From: Clostridia bacterium
GTDB taxonomy: Bacteria; Bacillota; Clostridia; Oscillospirales; CAG-272
Direction: 5' to 3'
Assembly: GCA_017468385.1 (NCBI GenBank)
Contig: JAFUIQ010000002.1
Location: 1 to 64,000 of the forward strand
DNA: 64,000 bases
The number at the start of each line of letters is the position of its first letter. Within the stretch, counting starts at the first letter, position 1. The notes beneath the pieces were generated by a model that did not search any database, was not told the origin of the DNA, and was given only the letters and a program-made list of their open reading frames with translations. The translations under genes and the position numbers were made by a program. Positions 15,601 to 23,705 of this stretch are shown piece by piece.

Positions 15601-17135
15601 TGTGCGCCCTCCTTCTTTGCACCTGCCATATACAGGCCCAATTCTTCCACAGTGGATGTCTTGGGATCCAACTCACCCACGATCTCTCCCTCGTACATAA
15701 CGAGGATTCGATCCGATACAGTCATCACCTCATCCAGCTCCAGAGAAACCAGCAGCACGGCCTTCCCTGCATCTCGCTGGGCAACGATCTGTTTATGGAT
15801 ATACTCAATGGCGCCCACGTCAATACCGCGAGTGGGCTGAACCGCGATCAGCAATTTGGGATCACGGCCGATCTCACGGGAGATGATCGCTCTTTGCTGA
15901 TTACCGCCGGACATGGATCGGGTCATTGTAATGGGACCCTGACCGCTTCGCACGTCGAACTGCTCAATCAGCTGTTCGGCGTAAGTACGAATGTTGCCGC
16001 GACGCAGAATACCGCTCTTAGTGGTAAATTCAGGCTCGAAATAGCGCTGCAGCACCATGTTGTCCTCCAGGGTATAATCCAGCACCAGGCCGTGCTTATG
16101 CCGGTCCTCGGGGATATGGCTCATGCCCATCAGAGAACGCTTGCGAATGGGTGCGTTGGTGATATCCTGTCCGCAGAACGTAACGGAGCCTGACAGAACA
16201 TCCTCCAAACCGGTGATACCGTAGACCAATTCGCTTTGGCCGTTGCCCTCGATGCCTGCTATGCAGACAATCTCACCGGCACGGACCTGGAAGGATACGC
16301 CGTTTACGGAATTGCGCTTACCGCGCTTGGATGCCATACACAGATCCTTTACCTCCAGCACCACGTCCGTGGGCTTGGCAGGATCCTTCTGCACGGCAAA
16401 TTCCACGTCCCGTCCCACCATCATACGGGACAGTTGGGCACGGTCACAATCCTTCACGTCCACCGTGCCCATGTACTTGCCCTTGCGCAAAACGGAACAG
16501 CGATCAGCCACCGCCATAATCTCATTCAATTTATGGGTAATAAACAGAATGGATTTTCCTTCGGCGGCCAGATTGCGCATGATCTGCAAAAGCTCTTCGA
16601 TTTCCTGGGGAGTCAGCACCGCCGTCGGCTCATCGAAAATGAGGATTTCGTTGTCTCGGTACAGCATCTTCAAAATCTCTGTACGCTGCTGCATACCGAC
16701 GGATATATCCTCAATGATGGCGTCCGGGTCTACCTTCAATCCGTATCTCTCGGACAGTGCCATAACCTTCTCACGGGCCTTATCCCGCTGGAGGAAACCG
16801 TATTTGGTATCCTCCACGCCCAGGATGATATTATCCAGAACGGAGAAGCACTCCACCATTTTGAAGTGCTGATGTACCATTCCGATACCAAGATCGTTTG
16901 CGTCATTGGGGGAATTGATTTTGACAACCTCACCGTTTTTCTTGATGACACCCTCCTCTGCCTGATACATACCGAACAGTACGCTCATCAGAGTAGATTT
17001 TCCGGCGCCGTTTTCGCCCAGCAACGCATGGATTTCACCATGTTTCAGCTGAATTGTCACATTATCGTTGGCAACAATGCCGGGAAAACGCTTGGTGATG
17101 TTCAACATCTCAATAGCGTAAGGTGTAGAATTCAT
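15597..17135 (-). CDS. Nucleoside-type ABC transporter ATP-binding protein with two ABC domains (NupO-like)
   Basis: A 512-residue tandem ATPase. The first domain has Walker A GENGAGKST at residues 40-48, signature SVGMQQR and Walker B ILIFDEPTAVLTPQE. The second has the degenerate P-loop GNGQSE, signature MSGGNQQR and the altered Walker B LLIAVQPTRGIDVGA, as is usual in this family. It energises uptake through the two permeases encoded downstream. The first ATPase site looks fully active and the second is degenerate. It lies 60 bases downstream of the BMP lipoprotein gene. Confidence 0.92.
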   Translation of the reverse strand: MNSTPYAIEMLNITKRFPGIVANDNVTIQLKHGEIHALLGENGAGKSTLMSVLFGMYQAEEGVIKKNGEVVKINSPNDANDLGIGMVHQHFKMVECFSVLDNIILGVEDTKYGFLQRDKAREKVMALSERYGLKVDPDAIIEDISVGMQQRTEILKMLYRDNEILIFDEPTAVLTPQEIEELLQIMRNLAAEGKSILFITHKLNEIMAVADRCSVLRKGKYMGTVDVKDCDRAQLSRMMVGRDVEFAVQKDPAKPTDVVLEVKDLCMASKRGKRNSVNGVSFQVRAGEIVCIAGIEGNGQSELVYGITGLEDVLSGSVTFCGQDITNAPIRKRSLMGMSHIPEDRHKHGLVLDYTLEDNMVLQRYFEPEFTTKSGILRRGNIRTYAEQLIEQFDVRSGQGPITMTRSMSGGNQQRAIISREIGRDPKLLIAVQPTRGIDVGAIEYIHKQIVAQRDAGKAVLLVSLELDEVMTVSDRILVMYEGEIVGELDPKTSTVEELGLYMAGAKKEGAQ

Positions 17136-17195
17136 GCCAACTCCCCCATTCCGTTAAGTTAGAAATTGATCGTCAGGTATAATGTAATCCTCAGA

Positions 17196-18365
17196 TTACT
17201 TAATGTTGCCCAGCCACTCTACCTTCACGTTGGTAGTAGCAGGAGCATTTGCGATGTCGCTCGAAACCTTGATGGTGCCCTCGAACATCTTCTTAACCAT
17301 AGCTGCGTAGTCCTCAGCGGTGAACTTATCGCTGAACTGGGTGGTGGTGGGGATCTGAACATAGTTCAGAGAAGCATCGTCACCGGATACCAGGCCCAGA
17401 GTCTCGATTTTACCCTTGTAGTTGTCCCAGTTGCCCTTAACGAGAATATCGGTCAGGGTGTCAACGGTGGTGGGATACAGACCCTTCATAGCGGAAGTGA
17501 TGGTCATGCCTTCGCCGTACTTGCCGTCGATAACAGCCTTCTGGTCGGTGTCAACGCCGATAACCTTACCGCCAACCTTCTTGGCAGCCTCAGCTACAGA
17601 GGTATAGATACCGCCACCGCAAGCGAATACAACTTCTGTGCCGCCTGCATACCAGGTATCCATAACAGCGGTAATATCAGCATCGCCGTAGAACTGGTTG
17701 CCATATCCGTACTTCATGTCCACATTGATGCCCAGTTCTTTTGCTGCTGCCTCAACGCCCTGAACATAACCGAAGCCAAAACGGATAACAGCGGGAACTG
17801 CCATGCCGCCCAGGAAGCCAAGCTTGGTGTAGCCCATCTTAACAGCTGCATAACCAGCCATGTAGCCGGACAGCTCTTCCTGATAGATTGCGCAGTATAC
17901 GTTGCTCATATCCACGTATTTGCTGAGATCCCAGTTGTCAGGATTGTAGTCGTAGGATTCGCCCTTCAGTGCAACACCGGCTTCCAGAAGGTCACCCTTT
18001 GCTACGTCCAGTGCGATGAACTTAATGTCCGGATACTGTCCGGAAACCTCGGCGATAGTGCCGCCGAATGCGTAACCGGGCATAACGATTACGTTGTAAC
18101 CGTCAGCGATTGCCAACTCAACGGAAGCCACACGGGCTGCGGTGTCGTTGGTGGTGGGCTTGTAGTACTTGGTCTCGATGTTGTTGTCCTTACCGAACTG
18201 AACAACAGCTTCCCAAGTGGTCTGGTTGAAGGACTGGTCGGTGATATCACCGTAGTCGGTAACCATTGCTACTTTGTAGTCGCCGCTTGCGCCGGTATCG
18301 CCGGTACAAGCTGCCAGGGAAAAGATCATTGCCAGTGCCAGAAGTGCAGTGAGAATGCGTTTCAT
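17196..18365 (-). CDS. BMP-family nucleoside-binding lipoprotein
   Basis: The start is placed at 18365, 7 bases after GGAGGAAAG, giving 389 residues. The signal peptide MKRILTALLALAMIF ends in lipobox SLAAC with Cys 20. The mature protein has the BMP/Med signature features: KVAMVTDYGDITDQSFNQ, VIVMPGYAFGGT, GMAVPAVIRFGFGYVQG and EVVFACGGGIYTSVAEAA. BMP proteins are the extracellular binding subunits for purine nucleosides. It leads the four-gene importer operon. Confidence 0.92.
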   Translation of the reverse strand: MKRILTALLALAMIFSLAACTGDTGASGDYKVAMVTDYGDITDQSFNQTTWEAVVQFGKDNNIETKYYKPTTNDTAARVASVELAIADGYNVIVMPGYAFGGTIAEVSGQYPDIKFIALDVAKGDLLEAGVALKGESYDYNPDNWDLSKYVDMSNVYCAIYQEELSGYMAGYAAVKMGYTKLGFLGGMAVPAVIRFGFGYVQGVEAAAKELGINVDMKYGYGNQFYGDADITAVMDTWYAGGTEVVFACGGGIYTSVAEAAKKVGGKVIGVDTDQKAVIDGKYGEGMTITSAMKGLYPTTVDTLTDILVKGNWDNYKGKIETLGLVSGDDASLNYVQIPTTTQFSDKFTAEDYAAMVKKMFEGTIKVSSDIANAPATTNVKVEWLGNIK

Positions 18366-18421
18366 GTTTCTTTCCTCCATAAAGTATAATAATTGTTTAG
18401 TGCTTGCGCATTAACATATAT

Positions 18422-18450
18422 ATTATCGCATATTGGTGCCGGAAAAGCAA
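18422..18450 (-). promoter_or_regulatory. Promoter of the nucleoside importer operon
   Basis: On the minus strand TTGCTT (18445-18450) and GATAAT (18422-18427) are 17 bp apart. The leader is about 50 bases. No purine riboswitch core is visible. Confidence 0.7.
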
Positions 18451-18530
18451 CATATTTCCCAACATTCCTTCAAATAATATAAATAGTTTCGTAAAAAATA
18501 GACATTTTTTAACGCACAGACTCGGCTATA

Positions 18531-18577
18531 ATGCCAAAAGACTCCGCCAACGGCGAAGCCTTTTGTTATTGGCATTT
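18531..18577 (-). repeat. Long imperfect hairpin after the ABC ATPase relic
   Basis: AATGCCAA at 18531 pairs with TTGGCATT ending at 18577. Inside it CAAAAG pairs with CTTTTG, and a CGCC/GGCG core closes on a GTT loop (minus-strand reading). It is too long and T-poor for a standard terminator. It could be a miniature palindromic element. Confidence 0.45.
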
Positions 18578-18578
18578 G

Positions 18579-18737
18579 TCAAACCAGAAGATTGGTTTCC
18601 GCTTCGGAATCAAAGAAGTGCATAGTTTTGTCCCCGAAGATATCGTGGGGGATACTGGCACACCTCAGCACATTGCGCTGATCGTCATCCGGGGACACGG
18701 TGGGAATGCGAATGATCAGCGGCACATCTTCCTTTTG
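18579..18737 (-). pseudogene. Stranded C-terminal tail of a sugar ABC transporter ATPase
   Basis: Directly after the TGA of the hydrolase-rhodanese gene the same frame reads QKEDVPLIIRIPTVSPDDDQ and, further on, HDIFGDKTMHFFDSEAETNLLV before a stop at 18579. The KTMHFFDxETExNLL ending resembles the TOBE-domain end of MsmK/UgpC-type ATPases. No start codon or ribosome binding site and no ATPase core remain. It is best read as the relic of a gene interrupted by the rearrangement that brought in the hydrolase-rhodanese gene. Confidence 0.45.
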
Positions 18738-19808
18738 TCACCTTCCGCGTACAACCTCGCCCTGCCAATCTATGATACCGCCGAACTCCACAATATTTGT
18801 GTAACCAAGATCGGCCAGTTTCTCTGCCGCTTCTTTGCTGCGTCGGCCGCTGCGGCAGTAGACCAGGATAAGCTGGTTCTTATCGGGAAGCTCAGGGATC
18901 TCTGTCGCGCCAATGGTTTCATTGGGAATGTTGATCGCATCCGGGATATGCCCCTCGGCGAATTCCTCAGGCGTGCGCACATCAAGAATGATGTAATCTT
19001 GCCCGTTCTGCATCATAATTACCGCTTCGTCCATGCTGATCTGGCGGTACGTGTTCGTCTTCTCTTTGTTCATCATGTTTACAATCGCTTCCACGCTCTT
19101 GGCGATCTGCTCCTCATTCGTAATACTCGGCGTACCGTCGCCCGCCTGGGCGCCGTACATTCCGAAATGTGCGTGGCATCCGCCCTCGATCACCACTTCC
19201 GTGAAATCATCGGGCAGATTGGTTTTAGTGTTCTCATATTTCTCGCCATTCATAACCCGGTCCTCGCTTCCGTAGACAGACAGCACATCCAGATCCGCCC
19301 GGGACAAATCTGCCGTGGAATACGCGCCGAGGAGCACCAATCCCGCGAAATCATCGGTGTGGGACGAGAGATAGGACGCCGCCATGGAGCCGCCCAGGGA
19401 GTGACCGCCTATGTACCAATCCGTGATTTCCGGGTACATCGCCTGTATGCCATCTGCCGCATTCACATCCAGCACAGCCAGATGGAAGGGCATCTCCACA
19501 AGCACGGTGAGAACGCCCTGCTCGGACAGGGCATGCAGCAACGGAATGTACGCGGTGTGCTCCACCTTACCGCCGGGATAAAAGATGAAGCCCCGCACCG
19601 CGTTCTCCGGTGCAAATACGATCGTCCCCTCCGGTGCTTCTTCCCACCGGGTGTCCGCCGGAAGGAAGGCCTGTATGGCTTCCATATCCGCCCGATAATA
19701 ATCCCCGAGATAGATCGCGCAGGCGCCGATCAGCACGGTCAAAACGAGAACGGTGATTATGGATGCAATACGTAATTTCCGTTTGTTATGCAAAGATGGT
19801 TTTGTCAT
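18738..19808 (-). CDS. Membrane-anchored alpha/beta hydrolase fused to a C-terminal rhodanese domain
   Basis: The start at 19808 follows CGGAGGAAATC and gives 356 residues; an upstream in-frame ATG at 19979 lacks a site. A single N-terminal helix (RIASIITVLVLTVLIGACAI) anchors or exports it. The hydrolase domain, about residues 50-245, has nucleophile elbow GGHSLGGSMAA, the acid in YGSEDRVM and the His in GGCHAHFGMYG. The rhodanese domain, about 250-356, has ILDVRTPEEFAEGHI and active-site loop VYCRSGRRS. The joint comes at MMNKEKTNTYRQ, the same TNTYRQ at which the other rhodanese copy begins, which marks the fusion point. Function is unknown; hydrolysis of a sulfur-containing surface or nutrient compound is speculation. 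Confidence 0.82.
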   Translation of the reverse strand: MTKPSLHNKRKLRIASIITVLVLTVLIGACAIYLGDYYRADMEAIQAFLPADTRWEEAPEGTIVFAPENAVRGFIFYPGGKVEHTAYIPLLHALSEQGVLTVLVEMPFHLAVLDVNAADGIQAMYPEITDWYIGGHSLGGSMAASYLSSHTDDFAGLVLLGAYSTADLSRADLDVLSVYGSEDRVMNGEKYENTKTNLPDDFTEVVIEGGCHAHFGMYGAQAGDGTPSITNEEQIAKSVEAIVNMMNKEKTNTYRQISMDEAVIMMQNGQDYIILDVRTPEEFAEGHIPDAINIPNETIGATEIPELPDKNQLILVYCRSGRRSKEAAEKLADLGYTNIVEFGGIIDWQGEVVRGR

Positions 19809-19984
19809 GATTTCCTCCGAAACGCCCCGATAGTGTGCAGCATCGCTGGCCGATTCTGCCCCACTCCTGTTTTGTATTTTATCATATCTCCCGGAGCACT
19901 GCAACATAATTCCGTAAACATTCCGACGGGGGCATTGAGAGATGCACGCATCCGATAAATTGGCATCCGTTTTATGCATATCTG

Positions 19985-20013
19985 TTTACAACGGGCGGAA
20001 TATTTGCTATAAT
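19985..20013 (+). promoter_or_regulatory. Promoter of the cysteine-desulfidase gene
   Basis: TTTACA (19985-19990) and TATAAT (20008-20013) are separated by 17 bp. The start codon lies about 40 bases downstream. Confidence 0.8.
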
Positions 20014-20054
20014 AGGTATAATTATGACGTATTATGCCGTGGAGGACGGAATCT

Positions 20055-21326
20055 ATGCTGCACGAAAGAATTAAAGCGAATTTTCTCGCAATCCTGAAAG
20101 AAGAGTTGATCCCTGCCATGGGATGCACCGAGCCCATTGCGCTGGCCTATGCCTCCGCCAAGGCAAGAGCCGTGCTGGGCGGTGATCCCGAGCGGATCGT
20201 GGCCAAGTGCAGCGGCAACATCATCAAAAACGTGCGCTGTGTGCGAATTCCCAATTCCGGCGGTATGACCGGCATCGAGGCGGCCTGCTCCTTGGGTGCA
20301 CTTGCCGGCGACGCAGAGCGGAAGATGGAGGTGCTGGAGGCGGTCACCCAGGACGGTCTCAAAAACACCGTCCGTTTTCTGAAGGAGACTCGGTGCACGG
20401 TGGAGTATCTGGACTCCGCCATTCCCCTGCATTTCATTATTGAGTTGTACCGGGGTGAGGAATCCGCCACGGTGGAGGTGCGGTACAGCCACACCAATAT
20501 TGTACATATCACGAAAAACGGCGAAACGGTGTTCAAGGTAGAGGGTCTGGTGGAAATCACCGAAGTGGCCGACCGGAGCGATTTGAGCATTGAGAACATC
20601 GTAGCCTTTGCGAGCGAAATCGAGTTGGAGAAGATCCTTCCCTTCACCGAGAAGCAGATTGCCTGCAACATGGCCATCGCCGAGCGGGGCATGCGGGGTG
20701 ACTTTGGCATCGGAATCGGTAAGCACATTCTGGAAACCTATGCCGACAGCACCTATACCAAGATGCGCGCGTACGCCGCCGCCGCGTCCGAGGCACGGAT
20801 GGACGGATGCGATATGCCGGTCATCATCACCTCCGGCAGCGGAAATCAGGGCATTACCTCCACGGTGCCGGTGATCGTGTTTGCCAGGGAAAACGGCATC
20901 CCCGAGGAAACGATGCACCGTGCGCTGGTATTCTCGGCGCTGTTGACCATCTATCAAAAGGAATACATCGGCAAGCTGTCCGCGTTCTGCGGTGCGGTGT
21001 CTGCCGCCTGTGCCGCCGGTGCGGCCGTTACCTACATGCTGGGCGGCACGCTGACCCAGATCAAAGATACGGTGGACAACACGCTGGCAGACGTGCCCGG
21101 CATCATCTGCGACGGTGCGAAGGCATCCTGCGCGGTAAAAATCTCCTCCGCTTTGGATGCGGCTTTGTTCGCCCACTCTCTGGCGATGAAAGGCAAGGTG
21201 TACGCCTCCAACACGGGTATTCTGCAGGACGACACGGGGGAGACCATCAGCTGTGTGGGTCATATTGGCCGTGTAGGCATGCAGCCCACAGATCAGGAGA
21301 TCGTGAAGATCATGATTCAGGGGTAA
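20055..21326 (+). CDS. L-cysteine desulfidase / UPF0597 family protein (CyuA-like)
   Basis: The start at 20055 follows GGAGG by 9 bases and gives 423 residues; the in-frame ATG at 20034 is less likely. Family hallmarks are the N-terminal AMGCTEPIALAYA (Cys 24), KCSGNIIKNVRCVRIPN, SGSGNQGITSTVPV, and the late CAAGAAVTYMLGG and GIICDGAKASCAVK segments. The last two carry further cysteines expected to hold an Fe-S cluster. Members release sulfide from L-cysteine (CyuA, archaeal cysteine desulfidase), giving pyruvate and ammonia in the cytoplasm. It is followed after 3 bases by a membrane protein gene. Sulfur chemistry fits the nearby rhodanese, though they are on opposite strands. Confidence 0.82.
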   Translation: MLHERIKANFLAILKEELIPAMGCTEPIALAYASAKARAVLGGDPERIVAKCSGNIIKNVRCVRIPNSGGMTGIEAACSLGALAGDAERKMEVLEAVTQDGLKNTVRFLKETRCTVEYLDSAIPLHFIIELYRGEESATVEVRYSHTNIVHITKNGETVFKVEGLVEITEVADRSDLSIENIVAFASEIELEKILPFTEKQIACNMAIAERGMRGDFGIGIGKHILETYADSTYTKMRAYAAAASEARMDGCDMPVIITSGSGNQGITSTVPVIVFARENGIPEETMHRALVFSALLTIYQKEYIGKLSAFCGAVSAACAAGAAVTYMLGGTLTQIKDTVDNTLADVPGIICDGAKASCAVKISSALDAALFAHSLAMKGKVYASNTGILQDDTGETISCVGHIGRVGMQPTDQEIVKIMIQG

Positions 21327-21329
21327 CCA

Positions 21330-22094
21330 ATGGGAAAGAAAAAGGCGAAGGAAAAGAAAAATAAATTTCGTGATAGTTCAGCCCTCTTTGTTGCACGATT
21401 TATTGTACAAGCCGTCTTAATGGCGGCATTGATGCTGCTTCCTATGTGGTTACTGGGATTTATTCTTCCGGGAATGATCGATCACCTCACCCTCATCAGA
21501 GGCGCTCTGTTGTTCGTAACTGTACTGTTGCTCACAGCCATTCTCTCCCATGTTTTTCGAAAAAAGGATTCTCTCTCCTTAATTTCCTTTCCCGCTGCAT
21601 GTTTTATCGAAATTATGTTCGCATCCTTAGGGCTCCTATTTAGACTGGACTATGCTTTCATAGATTTGGGATTCTCCCTGCTGTGGGTGATACCGTTGAT
21701 TATCAGTCTTGGAGCGAGCATTTTCTTCATTTTAAAATGCTACAGTGAACCGATCACACCTCTTAAACGTATTGGATATATTCTTCTGTGCACTTTTATT
21801 GTTCACGGGATCCTAGTCACGTATGCCTATCACTTGAATTATGCCCTGGACTTCTCACCTCCGCAAGAGTATTCATCCGTTATCGTTGATAAAGATAGAA
21901 ACACTCATATTGGTCGCCGGAGCCGTAAGCTGCCCACCAATTACAAATTCACCGTTATGGCAGACGGAAAAGAATACGATCTCACAGTCACCCGCGATGA
22001 GTACTACCGCTACGACGAAGGCGACACGTACTGTTTCTATCGGTACGAGGGCGCGCTGGGTGAGCCGTTCTTCCTATCGAAAATGGGTAAATAA
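21330..22094 (+). CDS. Membrane protein of unknown function, 254 aa
   Basis: A lysine-rich start (MGKKKAKEKKNKF) is followed by about five hydrophobic helices up to residue 175. A soluble C-terminal tail of some 75 residues has a small beta-rich domain (TVMADGKEYDLTVTRDEY, YCFYRYEGALGEPF). The tail resembles the extracellular ends of other uncharacterised clostridial membrane proteins. Its base composition is more AT-rich than that of its neighbours. It begins 3 bases after the desulfidase stop, so it is cotranscribed. I do not recognise the family. Confidence 0.7.
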   Translation: MGKKKAKEKKNKFRDSSALFVARFIVQAVLMAALMLLPMWLLGFILPGMIDHLTLIRGALLFVTVLLLTAILSHVFRKKDSLSLISFPAACFIEIMFASLGLLFRLDYAFIDLGFSLLWVIPLIISLGASIFFILKCYSEPITPLKRIGYILLCTFIVHGILVTYAYHLNYALDFSPPQEYSSVIVDKDRNTHIGRRSRKLPTNYKFTVMADGKEYDLTVTRDEYYRYDEGDTYCFYRYEGALGEPFFLSKMGK

Positions 22095-22100
22095 CCAATC

Positions 22101-22136
22101 CACCGGACGGAATCCTCTCCGTCCGGTGCGTTTTTT
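22101..22136 (+). terminator. Terminator after the membrane protein gene
   Basis: CACCGGACGG (22101-22110) pairs with CCGTCCGGTG (22119-22128), followed by CG and six T. Confidence 0.88.
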
Positions 22137-22167
22137 CTGAAATCCCCCATGAATCCTGCACATTCCC

Positions 22168-22196
22168 TTGATTTGCGCCCCGGCGGGTGGTATAAT
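22168..22196 (+). promoter_or_regulatory. Promoter of the metF-metH operon
   Basis: TTGATT (22168-22173) and TATAAT (22191-22196) have a 17-bp spacer. The leader is only about 25 bases, too short for a SAM or cobalamin riboswitch. Confidence 0.82.
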
Positions 22197-22226
22197 TATT
22201 CACAAATCACATAAAGGATCACACAC

Positions 22227-23105
22227 ATGAAAATTATTGACCGCATCACACAGAATACTCCCTCCCTCTCCTTCGAGGTGTTTCCGCCCAAAACGGAGAT
22301 GCGCTTTGACAGCGTAAAATCCGCCACGGAGGAGATCGCCAAGCTGCGCCCGTCTTTCATGAGCGTTACCTACGGTGCCGGCGGCGGCACCAGTAAGTAC
22401 ACGCTGGATATCGCCAAGAATATCAAAGAACTGTATGACGTGCCCACCCTGGCCCATCTGACCTGCGTTTCCTCCACAAAAGCGACAGTGCGGGAAAAGA
22501 TCCGCCAGATCCGCGAGGCGGGGTTGACCAACGTGATGGCGCTCCGGGGCGACATCCCCGCTGGGTGGGAGAATGAGGACCGGAGCGGATGGGACTACCG
22601 TCACGCGGTAGATCTGATCCGGGAACTGAAGGAATCGGGGGCAGATTTCTGCATCGGCGGTGCCTGCTATCCCGAGATCCATCCGGAGAGCGCCAATCAG
22701 AAAGAGGATATTCTCTATCTGAGGGAAAAAGTGGATGCGGGTTGCGATTTTCTGACCACGCAGATGTTTTTTGACAACAATCTTCTGTACAACTTCCTGT
22801 ACAAGATCCGGGAAGCGGGGATTACTGTGCCCATCGTTCCCGGCATCATGCCCATCACCAATGCAAATCAGGTGGAGCGGGCCATCAAACTGTCCGGATC
22901 CTTTATGCCCCAGCGGTTCAAGAGCCTGGTGGACAAGTTCGGCTCCGATCCTGCCGCCATGAAGCAGGCGGGCATCGCCTACGCCACGGATCAGATCATC
23001 GATCTGTACGCCAACGGCATCACAAACGTACACGTCTATTCCATGAACAACCCGGATGTGGCCGCCAAGATCCAGGCCAATCTGTCGGACATTTTGGGAA
23101 AATGA
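22227..23105 (+). CDS. metF: Methylenetetrahydrofolate reductase MetF
   Basis: A 292-residue TIM-barrel flavoprotein. It starts with the canonical SLSFEVFPPKTE, followed by FMSVTYGAGGGTSKYT, TCVSSTKATVREKI, VMALRGDIP, GGACYPEIHPES and LTTQMFFDNNLLYNF. It reduces 5,10-methylene-THF to 5-methyl-THF, the methyl donor for the cobalamin-dependent methionine synthase encoded two genes on. The stop overlaps the next start by ATGA at 23102-23105. Confidence 0.96.
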   Translation: MKIIDRITQNTPSLSFEVFPPKTEMRFDSVKSATEEIAKLRPSFMSVTYGAGGGTSKYTLDIAKNIKELYDVPTLAHLTCVSSTKATVREKIRQIREAGLTNVMALRGDIPAGWENEDRSGWDYRHAVDLIRELKESGADFCIGGACYPEIHPESANQKEDILYLREKVDAGCDFLTTQMFFDNNLLYNFLYKIREAGITVPIVPGIMPITNANQVERAIKLSGSFMPQRFKSLVDKFGSDPAAMKQAGIAYATDQIIDLYANGITNVHVYSMNNPDVAAKIQANLSDILGK

Positions 23106-23698
23106 TTATTTACACAAAAATGTACGGCGCGCCGCCGATAAACCGAAAAGAAATCCTCCGCTATGCGGGATGCGCCGAAGCGGACGAAGCAACCGCTTCG
23201 CTGATGGAGGATTGTCTATGCGAGGCGGCCGATGCGCTGGTATACAAGGTATGCTATCGGGAATTATCGGTATCCATTAAGGGGGAGATGTGCGATTTCG
23301 GCACATTTTCCTTCTCGTCCGGAAATCTCGCGGGAAATTTGGCGGGGTGCCCCCGGGTAATCCTGTTCGCAGCCACGGTGGGGGTAGGTATCGACCGATT
23401 GATCCATAAATACTCCCGCATTGCCCCGTCCCGGGCGCTGATGATGCAGGCCATAGGAGCGGAGCGGATCGAGGCGCTGTGCGATGTTTTCTGCTCCGAT
23501 ATGGAAAAGGAGATGGGCGCATCTCTCCGTCCCCGGTTCAGCCCGGGATATGGGGATCTGCCCTTGAGCGTGCAGAAGGACATAATCACTCTATTGGACA
23601 CCCCAAAGCGGATCGGGCTGTCTCTGAATGACAGTCTGCTCATGTCCCCGACGAAATCCGTTACCGCCTTTGCGGGAATTACCAACACTACTGAATGA
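23102..23698 (+). CDS. Methionine synthase activation (reactivation) domain as a separate protein
   Basis: A 198-residue protein matching the Met_synt_B12 activation domain that is normally the C-terminal module of MetH. It has SPGYGDLPLSVQKDI (SAM-binding GY motif), LLDTPKRIGLSLNDSLLMSP and KSVTAFAGI. The domain supplies a methyl group from SAM to repair oxidised cob(II)alamin. The MetH encoded 7 bases downstream ends after its B12-binding domain, so the two proteins together make the usual four-module enzyme. Split arrangements occur in several anaerobes. Confidence 0.88.
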   Translation: MIIYTKMYGAPPINRKEILRYAGCAEADEATASLMEDCLCEAADALVYKVCYRELSVSIKGEMCDFGTFSFSSGNLAGNLAGCPRVILFAATVGVGIDRLIHKYSRIAPSRALMMQAIGAERIEALCDVFCSDMEKEMGASLRPRFSPGYGDLPLSVQKDIITLLDTPKRIGLSLNDSLLMSPTKSVTAFAGITNTTE

Positions 23699-23705
23699 GG
23701 CAAGT

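Noticed and set aside
18366..18530. Purine riboswitch upstream of the nucleoside importer
   Set aside because: The leader is only about 50 nt from a good promoter and lacks the conserved core strings.
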